Source of the DNA: Chloroflexia bacterium SDU3-3
GTDB lineage: Bacteria > Chloroflexota > Chloroflexia > Chloroflexales > Roseiflexaceae
Assembly (NCBI GenBank): GCA_009268125.1
Contig: WBOU01000002.1
Coordinates: 1-64,000 of the forward strand
Reading direction: 5' to 3'
Length of the DNA stretch: 64,000 bases
The notes under the pieces are model-generated. The model did no database searches. It saw only the letters and a program-made list of their open reading frames with translations, and was not told where the DNA came from. Each line of letters starts with the position of its first letter. Within the stretch, counting starts at the first letter, position 1. Positions 49,838-58,827 of the stretch are shown here, one piece after another. Position numbers and translations under genes: made by a program.

Positions 49838-51025
49838 CTACTCGGCGGTCCCTGTCCAGACCGAGGCGGCGTGGGTGCCCAGGTGCAGCTCGACCGTCAG
49901 CTCGATCTCGGCCCCCGAGAGGGCCTGCACTGCGGCGGCGGTATCGAACGGCTCGGCCACGCCCTCGCGCAGCACCAGCACATTGCCCAGGCGGATCTCC
50001 AGCAGGTCGGGCCGCAGATCTGCGCCCGACGCGCCCACCGCCACCAGGATGCTGCCCCAGTCGGCGATGTTCTGGGCGCAGGCCCAGCGCACGGCGGCGC
50101 TGCGCGAGATAGCGTGGGCGATCTTCTGGGCCTGCTGCTCGTCGGCGGCGCTGCGCACGTGGATCTGGATGAGCTTGCCGCCCGCCAGCGAGTCGCGGGC
50201 CACCTGCACCGCCAGGTCGGCGCAGATCGCATCCAGACCCTCCTGCCAGGCCCCATACTCCCACGACGAGGCGTCGGTGATCATGGGCACATCCGACGCG
50301 CCATTGGCGAACAGCAGGATGCCATCGTTGGGGCTGATGTCGCTATCTAGCGCCAGCCTGCCAAACGACCCCGCCACCGCCTGCTCTAGCGAGCGCGAGA
50401 GCAGCCGCCCATCGATCGCCACATCGCTGGTGAGCACGCAGAGCAGGGTGCCCTGGCGCGGGTAGACCATACGGCTACCCTTGGCCATGCCACCGATCAC
50501 GATGCTGCGGCCCTCGCGCAGCGAGACCGAGATGGCGCTATCTTTCGGCCTGGTGTCGGTGGTGAGGATGGCCGTGGCCGCCCGCCGCCCGCCGCCGCTG
50601 TCTAGCTCGGATGCGGCGCGGCGGATGCCCTCGCGCATCTTCTCCATAGGCAGCGAGAGGCCGATCCTGCCGGTGGAAAGCAGCAGCACGCTGTCGCGCG
50701 GCACCTCCAGCTCGTCGGCGGACATCTTGGCGCACTCGACAGCGTTGGCAAGCCCCTGCGAGCCGGTGGCTACATTGGCGTGTCCGGCGTTGATCACCAC
50801 CGCCCGCAGGCTCTCGCGGTTGCGGGCCAGCACCGCCTGGTTGAAGAAGATCGGCGCGGCTGATATGGTGTTGGTGGTGAATATGGCCGCCACGCGCGCA
50901 GGCTTGGCCGAGTAGACCATAGCCAGATCGCGCGCCTTGACCTCTTTTAACCCACATGAGACACCCGTTGCCCGATAGCCCTGTGGGGTGGAGACATGGC
51001 CTTCGTCGATGATTCGGTAGCTCAT
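49838..51025 (-). CDS. argJ: ArgJ-like ornithine/glutamate acetyltransferase, divergent active site
   Basis: 395 aa from ATG 51025. ArgJ transfers acetyl from N-acetylornithine to glutamate and self-cleaves before a Thr nucleophile. The family opening is present (YRATGVSCGLKEVKARDLAMV, FTTNTISAAPI, NAGHANVATGSQGL). The cleavage motif, usually P-N-M-A-T-M-L, reads YPRQGTLLCVL, so the Thr is kept but the preceding Ala is Gly and the Asn-Met is replaced. The oxyanion-type T-G (ATGSQG) remains. It may be a paralog with altered specificity. No other arginine gene is nearby. Downstream is the LON-domain gene, upstream the RlmI-like gene. Confidence 0.82.
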   Translation of the reverse strand: MSYRIIDEGHVSTPQGYRATGVSCGLKEVKARDLAMVYSAKPARVAAIFTTNTISAAPIFFNQAVLARNRESLRAVVINAGHANVATGSQGLANAVECAKMSADELEVPRDSVLLLSTGRIGLSLPMEKMREGIRRAASELDSGGGRRAATAILTTDTRPKDSAISVSLREGRSIVIGGMAKGSRMVYPRQGTLLCVLTSDVAIDGRLLSRSLEQAVAGSFGRLALDSDISPNDGILLFANGASDVPMITDASSWEYGAWQEGLDAICADLAVQVARDSLAGGKLIQIHVRSAADEQQAQKIAHAISRSAAVRWACAQNIADWGSILVAVGASGADLRPDLLEIRLGNVLVLREGVAEPFDTAAAVQALSGAEIELTVELHLGTHAASVWTGTAE

Positions 51026-51115
51026 AGCGTGATGTTCAGCATGTCGTTCAGAATCCAGCTTCAACCATGGCGAGCATCCTACTCAGCTAGTGCCGTCCCC
51101 CGCCTGCGGTCGCGG

Positions 51116-52303
51116 CTACCACACCCGGCAGACCAGGCCCTTGAGGTACTCGCCCTCGGGGAAGGTCAGCGTCACCGGGTGGTCGGGCGACTGGGTCAGC
51201 CGCTCGATGATCTGCACATCGCGGCGCGCATCCACCGCCGCGCCAAAGATAACCTTCTGGAACAGATCGGCTGAGATCAGGCCCGAGCACGAGAAGGTGG
51301 CCAGGATGCCGCCCGGGCGCAAGATCTGCATCGCGATCAGGTTGATGTCTTTATAGCCACGGGTCGCGCGCTCGATATGGCCTGCGGCGTGGGCAAACTT
51401 GGGCGGGTCGAGGATGACCACGTCGAACTGGCGCTTCTCGAAGCGGTACTGCCGCAGCTTCTGGAACACATCGGCCACCTCGGACTCCACCGGCACCTGC
51501 ACCCGGTTCAGCGTCAGGTTGGCCTGCAGGGCCTCGATGGCGGCGGCGCTGCTGTCGATCGCGGTGATCTGGCCCGCCCCGGCCTGGGCGGCGTAGAGCG
51601 TAAAGCCGCCGCTGTAGCTGAAGCAGTCGAGCACATCGCGGCCAGCGCAGTAGCTTGCCACCACGCGGCGGTTGCGCGACTGGTCGAGGAAGAAGCCAGT
51701 CTTCTGGCCGCCCTGGATCGAGGTATGGAACTTCATGGTGTGCTGGCGGATGACCAGCTGCTCGGGCGGCTCCTCGCCCCACAGCACGCCCTCGCTAGGC
51801 GGCAGGCTCTCTTTTTCGCGCATGTCGGGGTCGCTGCGCTCGTAGATGCCGCGCGGCTGCAGCATATCGGCCAGGATGGCGGTGATCAGCTCGGAGCGCG
51901 CCGCCATGCCCTGGGTCAGCAGCTGGATGCTAAGAAAGTCGCCGTACTTGTCGACGATCAGGCCGGGCAGGCCATCGGACTCGGCGAAGATCAGGCGGGC
52001 CGAGTCGCCCGAGCGGTCGGGGTCGAGCAGCATCTTGCGGCCAGCCACCGCGCGCTCGATCCGCCTGCGCAGCAGCTGCTCGTCGATCGGCTCGTCGCGG
52101 TCCCAGGTGAACAGGCGCACACGGATCTGCGACCCGCTGCTCCATGTGCCGCGCGCGAGCCACTCGCCGTCGGCATTGGCCACATCCACCGCGTCGCCGC
52201 GGCCCACATAGCCCTGCACGGTGCTGATCGCCCCCGAGAACACCCACGGGTGGCGCTGAATCACCGGCTTTTCTTTTCCAGGATTGAGAATAACCGTCGC
52301 CAT
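51116..52303 (-). CDS. RlmI/RlmK-like 23S rRNA methyltransferase
   Basis: 395 aa from ATG 52303 (MATVILNPGKEKPVIQRHPWVF); an upstream extension is not supported. N-terminal PUA domain (about 1-75), a central EEHEE domain (about 80-190), then a class I SAM fold with DCFSYSGGFTLYAAQAG (motif I), QITAIDSSAAAIEAL, DVVILDPPKFAH (motif IV) and a SCSG motif. This is COG1092 / RlmI, which methylates C1962 of 23S rRNA in E. coli. All family motifs are intact. Convergence or coupling with argJ is loose (90-nt gap). Confidence 0.9.
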   Translation of the reverse strand: MATVILNPGKEKPVIQRHPWVFSGAISTVQGYVGRGDAVDVANADGEWLARGTWSSGSQIRVRLFTWDRDEPIDEQLLRRRIERAVAGRKMLLDPDRSGDSARLIFAESDGLPGLIVDKYGDFLSIQLLTQGMAARSELITAILADMLQPRGIYERSDPDMREKESLPPSEGVLWGEEPPEQLVIRQHTMKFHTSIQGGQKTGFFLDQSRNRRVVASYCAGRDVLDCFSYSGGFTLYAAQAGAGQITAIDSSAAAIEALQANLTLNRVQVPVESEVADVFQKLRQYRFEKRQFDVVILDPPKFAHAAGHIERATRGYKDINLIAMQILRPGGILATFSCSGLISADLFQKVIFGAAVDARRDVQIIERLTQSPDHPVTLTFPEGEYLKGLVCRVW

Positions 52304-52591
52304 ATTGATCCCAACTCCACAAAGGTCAGCCACTGACGTTCGTGGTTGTATGGCCCGATACTGTAACACAGCTTGCAGCGCTCGGCAATAGCCACAGGCG
52401 CGGCCATACGACACCAACGATACTTCACAGGCTGAAGTAGTTTTTATCCATATCAAGACCGATCAGGGGCGCGATTGAGTACGCCCGGTGGCAACATTGT
52501 CATCTTCTCCATGGTGGAGAGCGGGGTGGAGGGCTGGAAGAATCTGATCGGTGCCGCATGTACGCCCCGCTGCCCTGGCCGGATGCATGGG
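52304..52591. other. Intergenic region, no gene recognised
   Basis: About 290 nt between the VanW-like gene (3' end at 52592) and the methyltransferase start. It has a minus-strand extended -10-like TGTTACAGT near 52370 that may serve the methyltransferase. No ORF, terminator or repeat of note. Confidence 0.4.
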
Positions 52592-54478
52592 CTACTGGCC
52601 AGTGCCGCGCACAAACACATTTGGCCAGGCCTTGAAGCGCGTGTAGAACGGCTCCGGCTCGCGCTGCTCGCCGCGCTCGGTGATCACGCGGTAGACGGCG
52701 ATGTCCATCCCGCGCCGCGCGGTGTCGGTCTGCTTGTAGGTGCCGGAAGGCAGGCTGGCATCATTAATGACGCGAGGCTCGCTGGGCGGCTCCATCACGT
52801 TGCTGATCTCGGGGCCGATCGCGGCCACGGTGCGGTCGGGCTTGGTGCCATAGAGCCGCATGGCCAGCACGGCGTTCTTCTCATCCACCTGGGCGTCCAG
52901 CAGTAGCCAGTGGCCAGTGTCGTTCACAAACTTCATGTCGGAGACGCCGGTGTAGATGGCGGCATCCATGCCGGGGCCAGCCGCATCGGGGAAGGCGTAG
53001 TCGTCGTACCAGCTGATGTAGAAGGGGTGGGCGTGGCGCTCGGTGATCGGCAGGCCCGCCCAGAAGGCGGCGCGGAACAGGGTGGTCGAGTCCTGGCAGA
53101 CGCCGCCGCCCCACTCCAGCTGGGTGCGGTTGCCGATCACGGCGTAGCCCTCCACAAAGCCGTGGGCCTCATCCACCTCGCCCAGCTGGGTGTTGAACGA
53201 GAACTCGGCGTCGGGCGGGATGAGCACGCCATCCATGCGGGCGGCCCCGGCCTTGATGTTCTGGATGCGGTAGGCCGCCGAGCCAGCGAAGCTCGACCGG
53301 CCCTCGCCCACCAGCTCGACGATGCCGAGCGAGGGCAGCGTGGCCGCCGTCACCTGGGGGCGCAGCTCCTCCACCGGCAGGTCCACCGTGCGCTGGGCCA
53401 GCCACAGCGTCTGGCTGATCGCCTGCACGGCCTCGGGCTGGCGCAGCCGCCAGCCGGTGGTGCCCTCCTCGGCGATCCGCAGCTTGCCGCCGCTGAAGGC
53501 CACGCGCGGCTCGGCGCTGCCCGAGTCGAGCACCTGGGCCAGGTCGTCCACGGCGCGGCTGAGCTTCTGCGGGTCGGGGCCGACCTGCATGGTGCCGCTC
53601 ACGGTGCGCGTGCTGAGCACCTGGGCGATCTTCTCGGCGTCCCAGGTCCAGCTGCGCTCGCCCTGGCGCAGGGTCAGCGGCTGGCGCAGCAGGGCCTGGG
53701 CATCGGCCACGGCCTGGGTGATGGTATCGTTGCCCATGCGCGGGGCCAGCATGCGGGTGCGGATGGCCACCGTGCCCGGCTGCAGCTGCTGCAGCGCGGC
53801 GATGATGTCGAGCGCGGTGGCGTCGGCCAAGATCTGGCGGCCATCGGCGCTGGCGGTGGGCAGCACCTTGCCCGCCTGCAGGCTGAGCGCGGCATCCTGC
53901 GGCGGGCGCTCGATCTCGCCCGCCAGCGAGCCGAGGTAGCGCTGCAGCTGGGCCGTATCCACCTGCAGGCGCGGCGCAAGATCAATGCCGCGCCCCGACC
54001 ACAGGCCCCACAGCTCCTGGGCCTGCTGCACCGGCCCGCCGCGTCGGCCCACATCCACCGCGTCGCGCGCGGTCGCCTCCAGGTCTAGCTTCGCGCCCAG
54101 CTGAGCCAGGGTCGGGTGCCACTGCTGGCCCTCGAACTCCAGCGTCAGCGGGGCCGCCAGGAAGGCGGCGTAGCGCTCGGCCAGCGCATCCTGCAGCGCC
54201 GCGCGGCTCATGCCGCCCGCCGCCAGGCCCTGCACCGTCACGCCCTCGGCGGGGCGATCCACCGCGAAGGTGTGCTGGGCCAGCGGGAAGGCCACCACCA
54301 CCGCAGCCACCAGCAGCACCAGCGCGGCGGGCCCCAGCAGCGAGCGGCGGCGGCGGCGCGGGCGCTCGGGCCGCTCGGGGCGGCGCGGGCGCTCGGGCCG
54401 CTCCGGCGGCTCCTCGGGGCCGCCATCGGCGCGGCGGCGGCGGATGGGGCCATATTCCTGGTAGTATCGCTGTGGCAT
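52592..54478 (-). CDS. VanW-family membrane protein with PG-binding domain
   Basis: 628 aa. A Pro/Arg/Glu-rich cytoplasmic tail (about 1-45, PERPERPRRPERPERP) and one membrane span (about 47-69, LLGPAALVLLVAAVVV) are followed by an extracytoplasmic YoaR-like peptidoglycan-binding domain (repeats of GxxWxxDAEKIAQVL, about 80-340). The VanW domain (about 395-540) has AYRIQNIKAGAARMDG, FSFNTQLGEVDEAHGF, QLEWGGGVCQDSTTLFRAAFWAG and ERHAHPFYI. VanW proteins are cell-envelope proteins of unknown enzymology. Divergent from the peptidase lipoprotein gene at 54727 across about 250 bp. Confidence 0.9.
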   Translation of the reverse strand: MPQRYYQEYGPIRRRRADGGPEEPPERPERPRRPERPERPRRRRRSLLGPAALVLLVAAVVVAFPLAQHTFAVDRPAEGVTVQGLAAGGMSRAALQDALAERYAAFLAAPLTLEFEGQQWHPTLAQLGAKLDLEATARDAVDVGRRGGPVQQAQELWGLWSGRGIDLAPRLQVDTAQLQRYLGSLAGEIERPPQDAALSLQAGKVLPTASADGRQILADATALDIIAALQQLQPGTVAIRTRMLAPRMGNDTITQAVADAQALLRQPLTLRQGERSWTWDAEKIAQVLSTRTVSGTMQVGPDPQKLSRAVDDLAQVLDSGSAEPRVAFSGGKLRIAEEGTTGWRLRQPEAVQAISQTLWLAQRTVDLPVEELRPQVTAATLPSLGIVELVGEGRSSFAGSAAYRIQNIKAGAARMDGVLIPPDAEFSFNTQLGEVDEAHGFVEGYAVIGNRTQLEWGGGVCQDSTTLFRAAFWAGLPITERHAHPFYISWYDDYAFPDAAGPGMDAAIYTGVSDMKFVNDTGHWLLLDAQVDEKNAVLAMRLYGTKPDRTVAAIGPEISNVMEPPSEPRVINDASLPSGTYKQTDTARRGMDIAVYRVITERGEQREPEPFYTRFKAWPNVFVRGTGQ

Positions 54479-54726
54479 GCGCTGTGACCTGGTATCGCTT
54501 ATGTTTTGCTGGACACGGATGGCTACAGGCTAACACGTTTACATGGGCGTGTCAATGCATCTGCACGCCACAAAAGGCCCGCGCGCCACGTTTAGAAAGG
54601 AGGGGAGCGGCTGCATTTTGCTACACAACCTGCGCAAAAGCGAACCGCTCGCCACCGCAGAATCCCGGTATCCTTTAGCACCATGCTCCTCGCAACCATG
54701 CCCGCATGTGAAAGAAGAACGCGCCC

Positions 54727-56991
54727 ATGAATCACACCCTGCCCCAGCTCGGCGCACGCCTGCTGAGCGCCCTCTGCCTCGCCGCGCTGCTGGCAAGCTG
54801 CGCCGACGAGCCAGCCGCCGAGACCCGGCCCACCAGAACCCCAAAGCCCGCGGCGTCCGGCGGCGCAGCGCCCACCACCAAGCCCAAAACAGGCGAGAGC
54901 GCACCCGGCGGCACATGGCTGGTGATGCTCTACGAGGACGCCGACGACGAGATTCTCGAAGAGGACATGCTCAACGATCTGAACGAGGCCGAGCTGGTCG
55001 GCTCTGGCGACCGCGTGACGATCGTGGCCCAGATGGACCGCTACGACGGCGGCTACGATGGCGACGGCGACTGGACCACCGCCAAACGCTTCCTGGTGCA
55101 GCAGGATGATGATCTGACCACGCTCAACTCCGAGGAGCTGGATGACCTGGGCGAGGTGAATATGGCCGATGGGAAGACGCTGGTCGACTTCGTGACCTGG
55201 GCGGCCAGCAGCTACCCCGCCGACCACTACGCGCTCATCCTCTCGGATCACGGCGCGGGCTGGCCGGGCGGCTGGAACGACCCCGACCCCGAGGTGAGCA
55301 GCGGCGTGAAGGTGCCGCTCGGCGAAAGCATGGGCAACATGCTGTTCCTCAACGAGATCGCGCAGTCGCTGGACAAGATTACCAAGAGCACCAGCATCGG
55401 CACCTTCGACCTAGTGGGCTTCGATGCCTGCCTGATGAGCCAGCTTGAGGTCTACACCGCCATCGCGCCCTACGCCCGCTATGCCGTGGCATCCGAGGAG
55501 GTCGAGCCGTCGCTGGGCTGGGCCTACGCCTCCTTCCTCGGCCACCTGGCCGACACGCCCGACGCCGACGGGGCCAGCCTGGCCAAGGCCATCGTGCAGA
55601 GCTACATCACCAAGGATGAGCAGGTGGTGGATGCCGAGGCGCGGGCGCGCTACGTCAAGCGCATGTACGACGAAGACAGCAGCATGACGGCCAAGGATGT
55701 CATCCAGGCCGAGACCGAGCGCACCACGCTCAGCGCGGTGGATCTGGCCGCCATCCCCGGCGTGGTGGTGGCGCTGGATGACCTGGTGGAGGCCATGGCC
55801 GCCAGCGAGCAGAAGTCGGTGGCCGCATCGCGCCGCTACGCGCTGGCCTTCGAGACCGTATTCGACTCCGACCAGCCCAAGCCCGCCATCGACCTGGGCA
55901 GCTTTGCCAACCTACTGACCGAGAAGAGCGAGGACAAGACGGTGGCCAAGGCCGCCGAGCAGCTGGTGGCCACCATCGGCACCGCCGTGATCGACACCTC
56001 GTTCGGCTACCGGATCAAGGGCGCCACCGGCATCGCCATCCACTTCCCCAACTCCAAGCTCTACCAGACCGGCGACGCCGGGCCGGAGTCCTACAACACC
56101 ATCGCCAAGGCCTTCGCCGGGCAGTCGCTGTGGGATGACTTCCTGGCCTTCCACTACGACAAGACCCCGCTGCCCGCGCGGCAGGCCCCCACGCCCACCG
56201 CAGCCCCCAACAAGCCCACCGCCACACCCAAGCCAGCCGCCACCGCCGAGCCAGCGCCACTGAGCGACGAGCAGGCCTCGATCGGCAACGACCCGATCAC
56301 CGTGGGCGATGTCAGCGCATCGGCGGAGACCGCCAGCGCCAAGAAGCCCGTCACAATCGACACGCATATCGAGGGGCCAAATATCGCCTTTGTCTATGTG
56401 TTCGTGGGCCGGATCGATGCCGAGAGCAACGCCTTCCAGATGCTGGATATGGACTACCTGGAGGCCGATAACACCAAGGAGGTCGACGGCGTGTCGTACC
56501 CCGACTGGGGCGAGAGCGTGGATGTCTCGTACGACTGGGATGGCACGCTGATGGTGCTGGATGATGGCAAGAACACGCCCATCGCCCTGCTTCAGCCCGA
56601 GAGCTACGGGTCGGAGACCGAGGACGCCACTTACACGCTGGAGGGCATCTACACCACCGCCAAGAGCAATAAGGAGCGCCGCGCGCTGCTGCGCTTCAGC
56701 AACGGCGAGCTGGTAGAGGCGCTGGGCTACACCAGCACCGACCAGAGCGGGGCCATGCGCGAGATCACGCCCAAGAAGGGCGACACCTTCCAGATCCAGG
56801 AGGACCTGATCCCGCTGACCGAGGGCGAGACCGAGCCAATCCGCAAGCAGGGCGAGACACTCACCTTCGGCAAGCAGAAGCTGGGCTGGGACTGGGTGGA
56901 TGCGCCAGCGGGCGACTACCAGGTCGGCTTCATCGCCGAGGACTTCGACGGCAACTGGTACACGTCCTTCACCAGCGTGGCAGTGAAGTAG
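54727..56991 (+). CDS. Clostripain-family (C11) cysteine peptidase lipoprotein
   Basis: 754 aa. Lipoprotein signal with lipobox LASC (Cys25), a Thr/Pro/Lys tether, then a C11 peptidase domain (about 60-480) with WLVMLYEDADDEI, DHYALILSDHGAGWPG (catalytic His175) and DLVGFDACLMSQLEVY (catalytic Cys235). A Pro/Thr linker (TPTAAPNKPTATPKPA) leads to a ~220-aa C-terminal beta domain. Clostripain-like enzymes cleave after Arg/Lys and often mature by autoproteolysis. Surface anchoring suggests nutrient proteolysis or processing of surface proteins. The upstream 54479-54726 is a divergent promoter region with the VanW gene. A strong bidirectional terminator is shared with glnA. Confidence 0.93.
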   Translation: MNHTLPQLGARLLSALCLAALLASCADEPAAETRPTRTPKPAASGGAAPTTKPKTGESAPGGTWLVMLYEDADDEILEEDMLNDLNEAELVGSGDRVTIVAQMDRYDGGYDGDGDWTTAKRFLVQQDDDLTTLNSEELDDLGEVNMADGKTLVDFVTWAASSYPADHYALILSDHGAGWPGGWNDPDPEVSSGVKVPLGESMGNMLFLNEIAQSLDKITKSTSIGTFDLVGFDACLMSQLEVYTAIAPYARYAVASEEVEPSLGWAYASFLGHLADTPDADGASLAKAIVQSYITKDEQVVDAEARARYVKRMYDEDSSMTAKDVIQAETERTTLSAVDLAAIPGVVVALDDLVEAMAASEQKSVAASRRYALAFETVFDSDQPKPAIDLGSFANLLTEKSEDKTVAKAAEQLVATIGTAVIDTSFGYRIKGATGIAIHFPNSKLYQTGDAGPESYNTIAKAFAGQSLWDDFLAFHYDKTPLPARQAPTPTAAPNKPTATPKPAATAEPAPLSDEQASIGNDPITVGDVSASAETASAKKPVTIDTHIEGPNIAFVYVFVGRIDAESNAFQMLDMDYLEADNTKEVDGVSYPDWGESVDVSYDWDGTLMVLDDGKNTPIALLQPESYGSETEDATYTLEGIYTTAKSNKERRALLRFSNGELVEALGYTSTDQSGAMREITPKKGDTFQIQEDLIPLTEGETEPIRKQGETLTFGKQKLGWDWVDAPAGDYQVGFIAEDFDGNWYTSFTSVAVK

Positions 56992-57005
56992 CCCGCCCGC
57001 AGGCC

Positions 57006-57044
57006 AAAAAGAGGGCGGCGAGCTGATGCTCGCCGCCCTCTTTT
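57006..57044 (+). terminator. Bidirectional terminator between the C11 peptidase gene and glnA
   Basis: Perfect 13-bp stem GAGGGCGGCGAGC (57011-57023) with its complement (57028-57040), a 4-nt loop, TTTT on the right and AAAAA on the left. It serves both convergent genes. Confidence 0.92.
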
Positions 57045-57063
57045 CGTTCCAGCAGGCCGGGAA

Positions 57064-58485
57064 CTAGAACTTGTTCCACAGCTCCTGGTTGTAGACCTCG
57101 TGGTGGAACTGGACCTCGGCGGGCTTGATCACCGAGCCGAGCAGGCGCGGGCAGCGATCTGCCGAGGCCTGCTTGAGGTCGGCAAAGCGGGCCTGCACTT
57201 CCTCGCCCAGCACCGAAGCGACCACGCTGCTGGACTTGAAGGCCTCGATGGCCGAGTAGATGTTGTCGAACAGCTTCTCCTCGCCGGCGCGCACGCTCGA
57301 ACCCTTGTTGGGGCCTTCGAGGCCGACGCGCAGCAGAGTGTAGATGTGCATGTAGGGGTTGGCATCCGGCGCGACCGAGCGGACCTCGACGCGGGCCGAG
57401 CGCTTGTTGCCCAGCGGGATGCGGATCATCGAGCCGCGGTCAATGGCCGAGGCCTTGATCTCGTTCGGGGCCTCGAAGTGCGGGTCGAGGCGGCGGTACG
57501 AGTTGACCGAGGGGTTCAGCACCAGGCAGATGTCCTGGCCGCTGGACAGGATGCGGTCGATGAACTCCCAGCCGAAGGACGAGATGTTCTCAGCGCCCTG
57601 CGGATCCCAGAACAGGTTGTCATCGCCGCGCGACAGCGAGATGTTGGTGTGCATGCCGCTGCCGTTCACGCCCGTCACCGGCTTGGGCAGGAAGCTCGCC
57701 GTCATGTCGAGCTTGTTGGCCAGCTGGCGGCAGATCAGCTTGTACAGCATGATCTGGTCGGCGGCGGCGGTCGCCTCGGTGTACGAGTAGTTGATCTCGA
57801 ACTGCGAGGGCGCAACCTCGGGGTGATCCTTCTCGTTCTCGAAGCCCATCGCGCGCTGCGCCTCGGCGGCGGCGTCGATGAACAGGCGCATCGGGTCGCC
57901 CGGCAGCGAGTGGTAGTAGCCACCCTCGCTCAGCAGCTCGAAGATGCCGGTGGCGGCGGCGCGCTGCTCGGCGTTGCGGCCCTTGAACAGGAAGCCCTCG
58001 GTCTCGGTGGCGACATTGCAGACCGTGCCGTCCTTCTCAAACAGCTGCTGCGTGAACTGCTTCAGGCGCGAGCGCATGTCGGCGGTGTAGGGCGAGCCAT
58101 CGCGCTCAAGCACGTCGCCGAACACGAACACCTTGCCGGGGCCGAACACGTCGGAGGGCAGCCAGTAGAAGGCGCTCCAGTCGATGCCCAGGCGGAGATC
58201 CGACTCGGACTGCTGCGAGAAGCCACGGATCGACGAGCCGTCGAAGGTGAGGTTGTCCGCCGACTTCAGAAGAAACTTCTTGTCGTAGTCGAGCGTGTGA
58301 AGACGACCCTCAAGGTCGGTGAAGCACACGGTGACCGCCTTGATCCGCTTTTCGTCGCTGAGGTATTTCATGCGCTCTTCGCGGATCTGATCGGCGGGCA
58401 CGCGCTTCAGGCGCTGCTCCTTCGCGGCAAGATTCAGCTCTTCAAGCTGCTCGTAGGGAATCTCGAGGAATTCACGGAGTGTCAT
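57064..58485 (-). CDS. glnA: Glutamine synthetase, type I
   Basis: 473 aa from ATG 58485 (TGGAGGCGACAGGACATG: GGAGG upstream). It makes glutamine from glutamate and ammonia. GS motifs are seen: DNLTFDGSSIRGF, ATETEGFLF, QFEINYSY, VNGSGMHTNIS, NPSVNSYRRLDPHFEAPNEI, and R-V-E-V-R near the end. The Tyr adenylylation loop of GlnA-beta enzymes (NLYDLPPEE) is not visible, so regulation by GlnE is unlikely. The segment R-R-L-D-P-H-F-E-A-P differs from the usual RLVPGYEAP, and the N-terminal extension (about 45 residues before the beta-grasp domain) is longer than usual. No ammonium or PII gene is adjacent. Confidence 0.95.
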   Translation of the reverse strand: MTLREFLEIPYEQLEELNLAAKEQRLKRVPADQIREERMKYLSDEKRIKAVTVCFTDLEGRLHTLDYDKKFLLKSADNLTFDGSSIRGFSQQSESDLRLGIDWSAFYWLPSDVFGPGKVFVFGDVLERDGSPYTADMRSRLKQFTQQLFEKDGTVCNVATETEGFLFKGRNAEQRAAATGIFELLSEGGYYHSLPGDPMRLFIDAAAEAQRAMGFENEKDHPEVAPSQFEINYSYTEATAAADQIMLYKLICRQLANKLDMTASFLPKPVTGVNGSGMHTNISLSRGDDNLFWDPQGAENISSFGWEFIDRILSSGQDICLVLNPSVNSYRRLDPHFEAPNEIKASAIDRGSMIRIPLGNKRSARVEVRSVAPDANPYMHIYTLLRVGLEGPNKGSSVRAGEEKLFDNIYSAIEAFKSSSVVASVLGEEVQARFADLKQASADRCPRLLGSVIKPAEVQFHHEVYNQELWNKF

Positions 58486-58526
58486 GTCCTGTCGCCTCCA
58501 TATGTCTGGGTTTCCTGCGCTGCCCA

Positions 58527-58535
58527 ATTATAGCA
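58527..58535 (-). promoter_or_regulatory. Extended -10 promoter element of glnA
   Basis: TGCTATAAT on the minus strand, about 40 nt before ATG 58485, without a good -35. The same extended -10 precedes the ROK gene. Confidence 0.55.
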
Positions 58536-58766
58536 GCGCGATCTGGCGCGGCTTGCAGAAATGCGGTATACAGAATGCACAGTCTTTTGCGCCGTGATTC
58601 AGCAGTAGCGTACAAATATAGCCGGGCTGTTTCGATTTTCGGACAGCTTTTCTCATCGTTTCTTTAGCTCGCCCTAGCCCGCTTTTGCGCGCTGGCTAGC
58701 CCTAGAGCGCCAGAGGATGGCCCCGCCGAAGGCTCGCACCGCGTAGCATTCCGCCAAAGGCGCAGG
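58536..58766. other. Intergenic region left of the ROK gene terminator
   Basis: About 230 nt (340 nt between the flanking genes) with no recognisable gene, RNA or repeat apart from the elements listed separately. Confidence 0.4.
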
Positions 58767-58767
58767 C

Positions 58768-58802
58768 AAAAAAGCCCGCCGCCCCTACGCGGGGCGGCGG
58801 GC
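58768..58802 (-). terminator. Terminator of the ROK kinase gene
   Basis: Perfect 12-bp stem GCCCGCCGCCCC (58774-58785) with GGGGCGGCGGGC (58791-58802), 5-nt loop, followed on the minus strand by TTTTTTG. It is 25 nt past the stop codon. Confidence 0.9.
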
Positions 58803-58827
58803 CTTGTGGTATGCGGCGGCCAGCGGG

